A stretch of DNA of 64,000 nucleotides from Strigops habroptila. Its lineage: Eukaryota > Chordata > Aves > Psittaciformes > Psittacidae. Under the pieces are notes generated by a model. The model was given only the letters and a program-made list of their open reading frames with translations. It was not told where the DNA came from and searched no databases. Of this stretch, positions 63,037 through 64,000 are shown piece by piece. The position numbers were made by a program, and so were the translations under genes. The stretch covers positions 61,888,243 to 61,952,242 of the forward strand of contig NC_044278.2 in assembly GCF_004027225.2 (NCBI RefSeq), given 5' to 3'. Positions within the stretch are counted from its first letter, which is position 1. Each line of letters opens with the position of its first letter.

Positions 63037-63109
63037 TTAAATGAAAGTTTCTCCAGGACAGGTGGTAACAGCAGTCTGGCAGGAAACAGTTCAACTTCTT
63101 CCCCTCCTC
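63037..63109 (-). other. Possible exon of an unidentified minus-strand gene
   Basis: A 73-nt segment has a T-rich tract plus AAAAG acceptor and a perfect GTAAGT donor. One frame reads through without a stop as GEEVELFPARLLLPPVLEKL, which has protein-like composition. I cannot match it to a family, and one other frame is also open, so it may be chance. Confidence 0.22.
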
Positions 63110-64000
63110 CTTTTAAAAATACAAAAACATGAGCATAGCAACAGTTGTAGTGACCTCAGTGCACTCATGTAAGATAAGAGCAAGCTGATCTACATCACTA
63201 AATAGTAATGATTAAAAAAACCCTTTCAAAGTACAGACTTATGCATCTACAGGCAAACCTTCAATAATTATATTTTTGACAAGATTTTCTGCTTCTAAAA
63301 CGTCATGAGATTAAGCAAGCAATATATACAAAACAGAAATAAATTTTAAGTATTAGACTGAGGAGAATGCAACTTTCTTTGTGCCACTTCCACTTAGAAT
63401 CTGTACTCCTGCTGAATTAGAAAGTACTTACAGTTTTTGAACAGTTAATATACAAGTAGCACAAAGGCATACATACTAAATAACAGTGCACAAGTTCCTG
63501 TTTTCCACGTTTTCCCTCACTTACACCCGAAGCGTTTTTCTGAAGCAGACAGGACATACAGACTAACCTTGCTTTCACAGGCTGATGACTGGAAAGTTGA
63601 ATTACTCAGAGCAGAATTCCAGGATAATTTGGCATCTCCTGTTGCCAAAGATACTTAAAAGGCAGTATGTTCAATGCGAAAGGTTTTGTTCTTGATTTGG
63701 TAAAAAAGAAAAATGGCCCATGCCGGGTTGGGTTTCTTTTTATTGTTAAAACATTAAAGCATAACATTTCACCAAATACAAGAAATTTAGGGGGTTTCTG
63801 ACATTACAAACATCTGAATCATCAAGAGAAAGTGTTGATCTATACAGTCTGACGTTAATCCATCAATTTAAGGTATATTAGTACATGCTTAAAACATGGC
63901 CAAAATACAGAATCACAAACTAAGTACCTTGATGCTTCTAAATCTGAGACAAGTCAGTGAGAGAATTGAGTGCAGTAAATTTCCAACAAAAATTACACTC

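Larger units (their letters stand above)
61811..64000. other. Intergenic or intronic right end, no gene recognised
   Basis: AT-rich DNA with a G-rich/GT repeat at 62588-62620 and TA-rich repeats at 62955-62992. Two minus-strand segments look exon-like (63037-63109 and about 63560-63650), so an unseen gene may overlap from the right, but this is not proven. Confidence 0.4.

Noticed and set aside
1..64000. tRNA, rRNA, microRNA hairpin or CRISPR array
   Set aside because: No cloverleaf box A/B pair, no regular spaced repeats and no convincing hairpin were seen by eye on either strand.

Overview
The window looks like single-copy nuclear DNA from a bird. Three things point there. Two CR1 retroposon 3' ends (about 47.45 and 55.46 kb) end in the avian-type ATTCTATG repeat. 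One short fragment at 61.6 kb resembles a high-copy avian LTR-type repeat. The only recognisable genes are vertebrate: a spliced septin and an intronless SOWAH-family ankyrin gene with a CpG-island promoter. There are no bacterial-style operons, rRNA, tRNA or CRISPR arrays. Most open reading frames here are chance stretches.

Layout. From 1 to 17.8 kb lies the 5' part of a septin gene on the minus strand, best assigned as SEPTIN10. Six internal coding exons are certain (3238-3406, 3972-4068, 5649-5810, 10403-10589, 12071-12266, 12986-13103), and a 10-codon first exon is proposed at 17762-17791. The C-terminal coiled-coil exons lie beyond the left edge. From 17.45 to 19.3 kb is a CpG island holding a bidirectional promoter. 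SOWAHC runs on the plus strand from 18131 to 19663 (510 codons, no intron), followed by a 3'UTR that probably reaches about 23.1 kb. From 23.1 kb to the right edge I find no gene I can name. That stretch holds two CR1 fragments, an LTR-like fragment, an ~810-bp polypyrimidine satellite at 50.07-50.88 kb, G-quadruplex-type runs, poly-A/T tracts and a few unproven exon-like segments.

SEPTIN10 and SOWAHC sit head to head with their start codons about 340 bp apart. From general knowledge, the same pairing is seen for human SEPTIN10/SOWAHC, SEPTIN11/SOWAHB, SEPTIN8/SOWAHA and SEPTIN6/SOWAHD. The two genes therefore probably share a promoter and are an old linked pair. I know of no evidence that the proteins work in one pathway.

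The most interesting observation is in the septin. Its P-loop has lost the invariant lysine (GETGSGIS instead of GETGxGKS) while the rest of the G domain is well preserved, and the AKAD motif reads GKAD. SOWAHC also has a tiny upstream ORF whose stop codon overlaps its start codon (TGATG).
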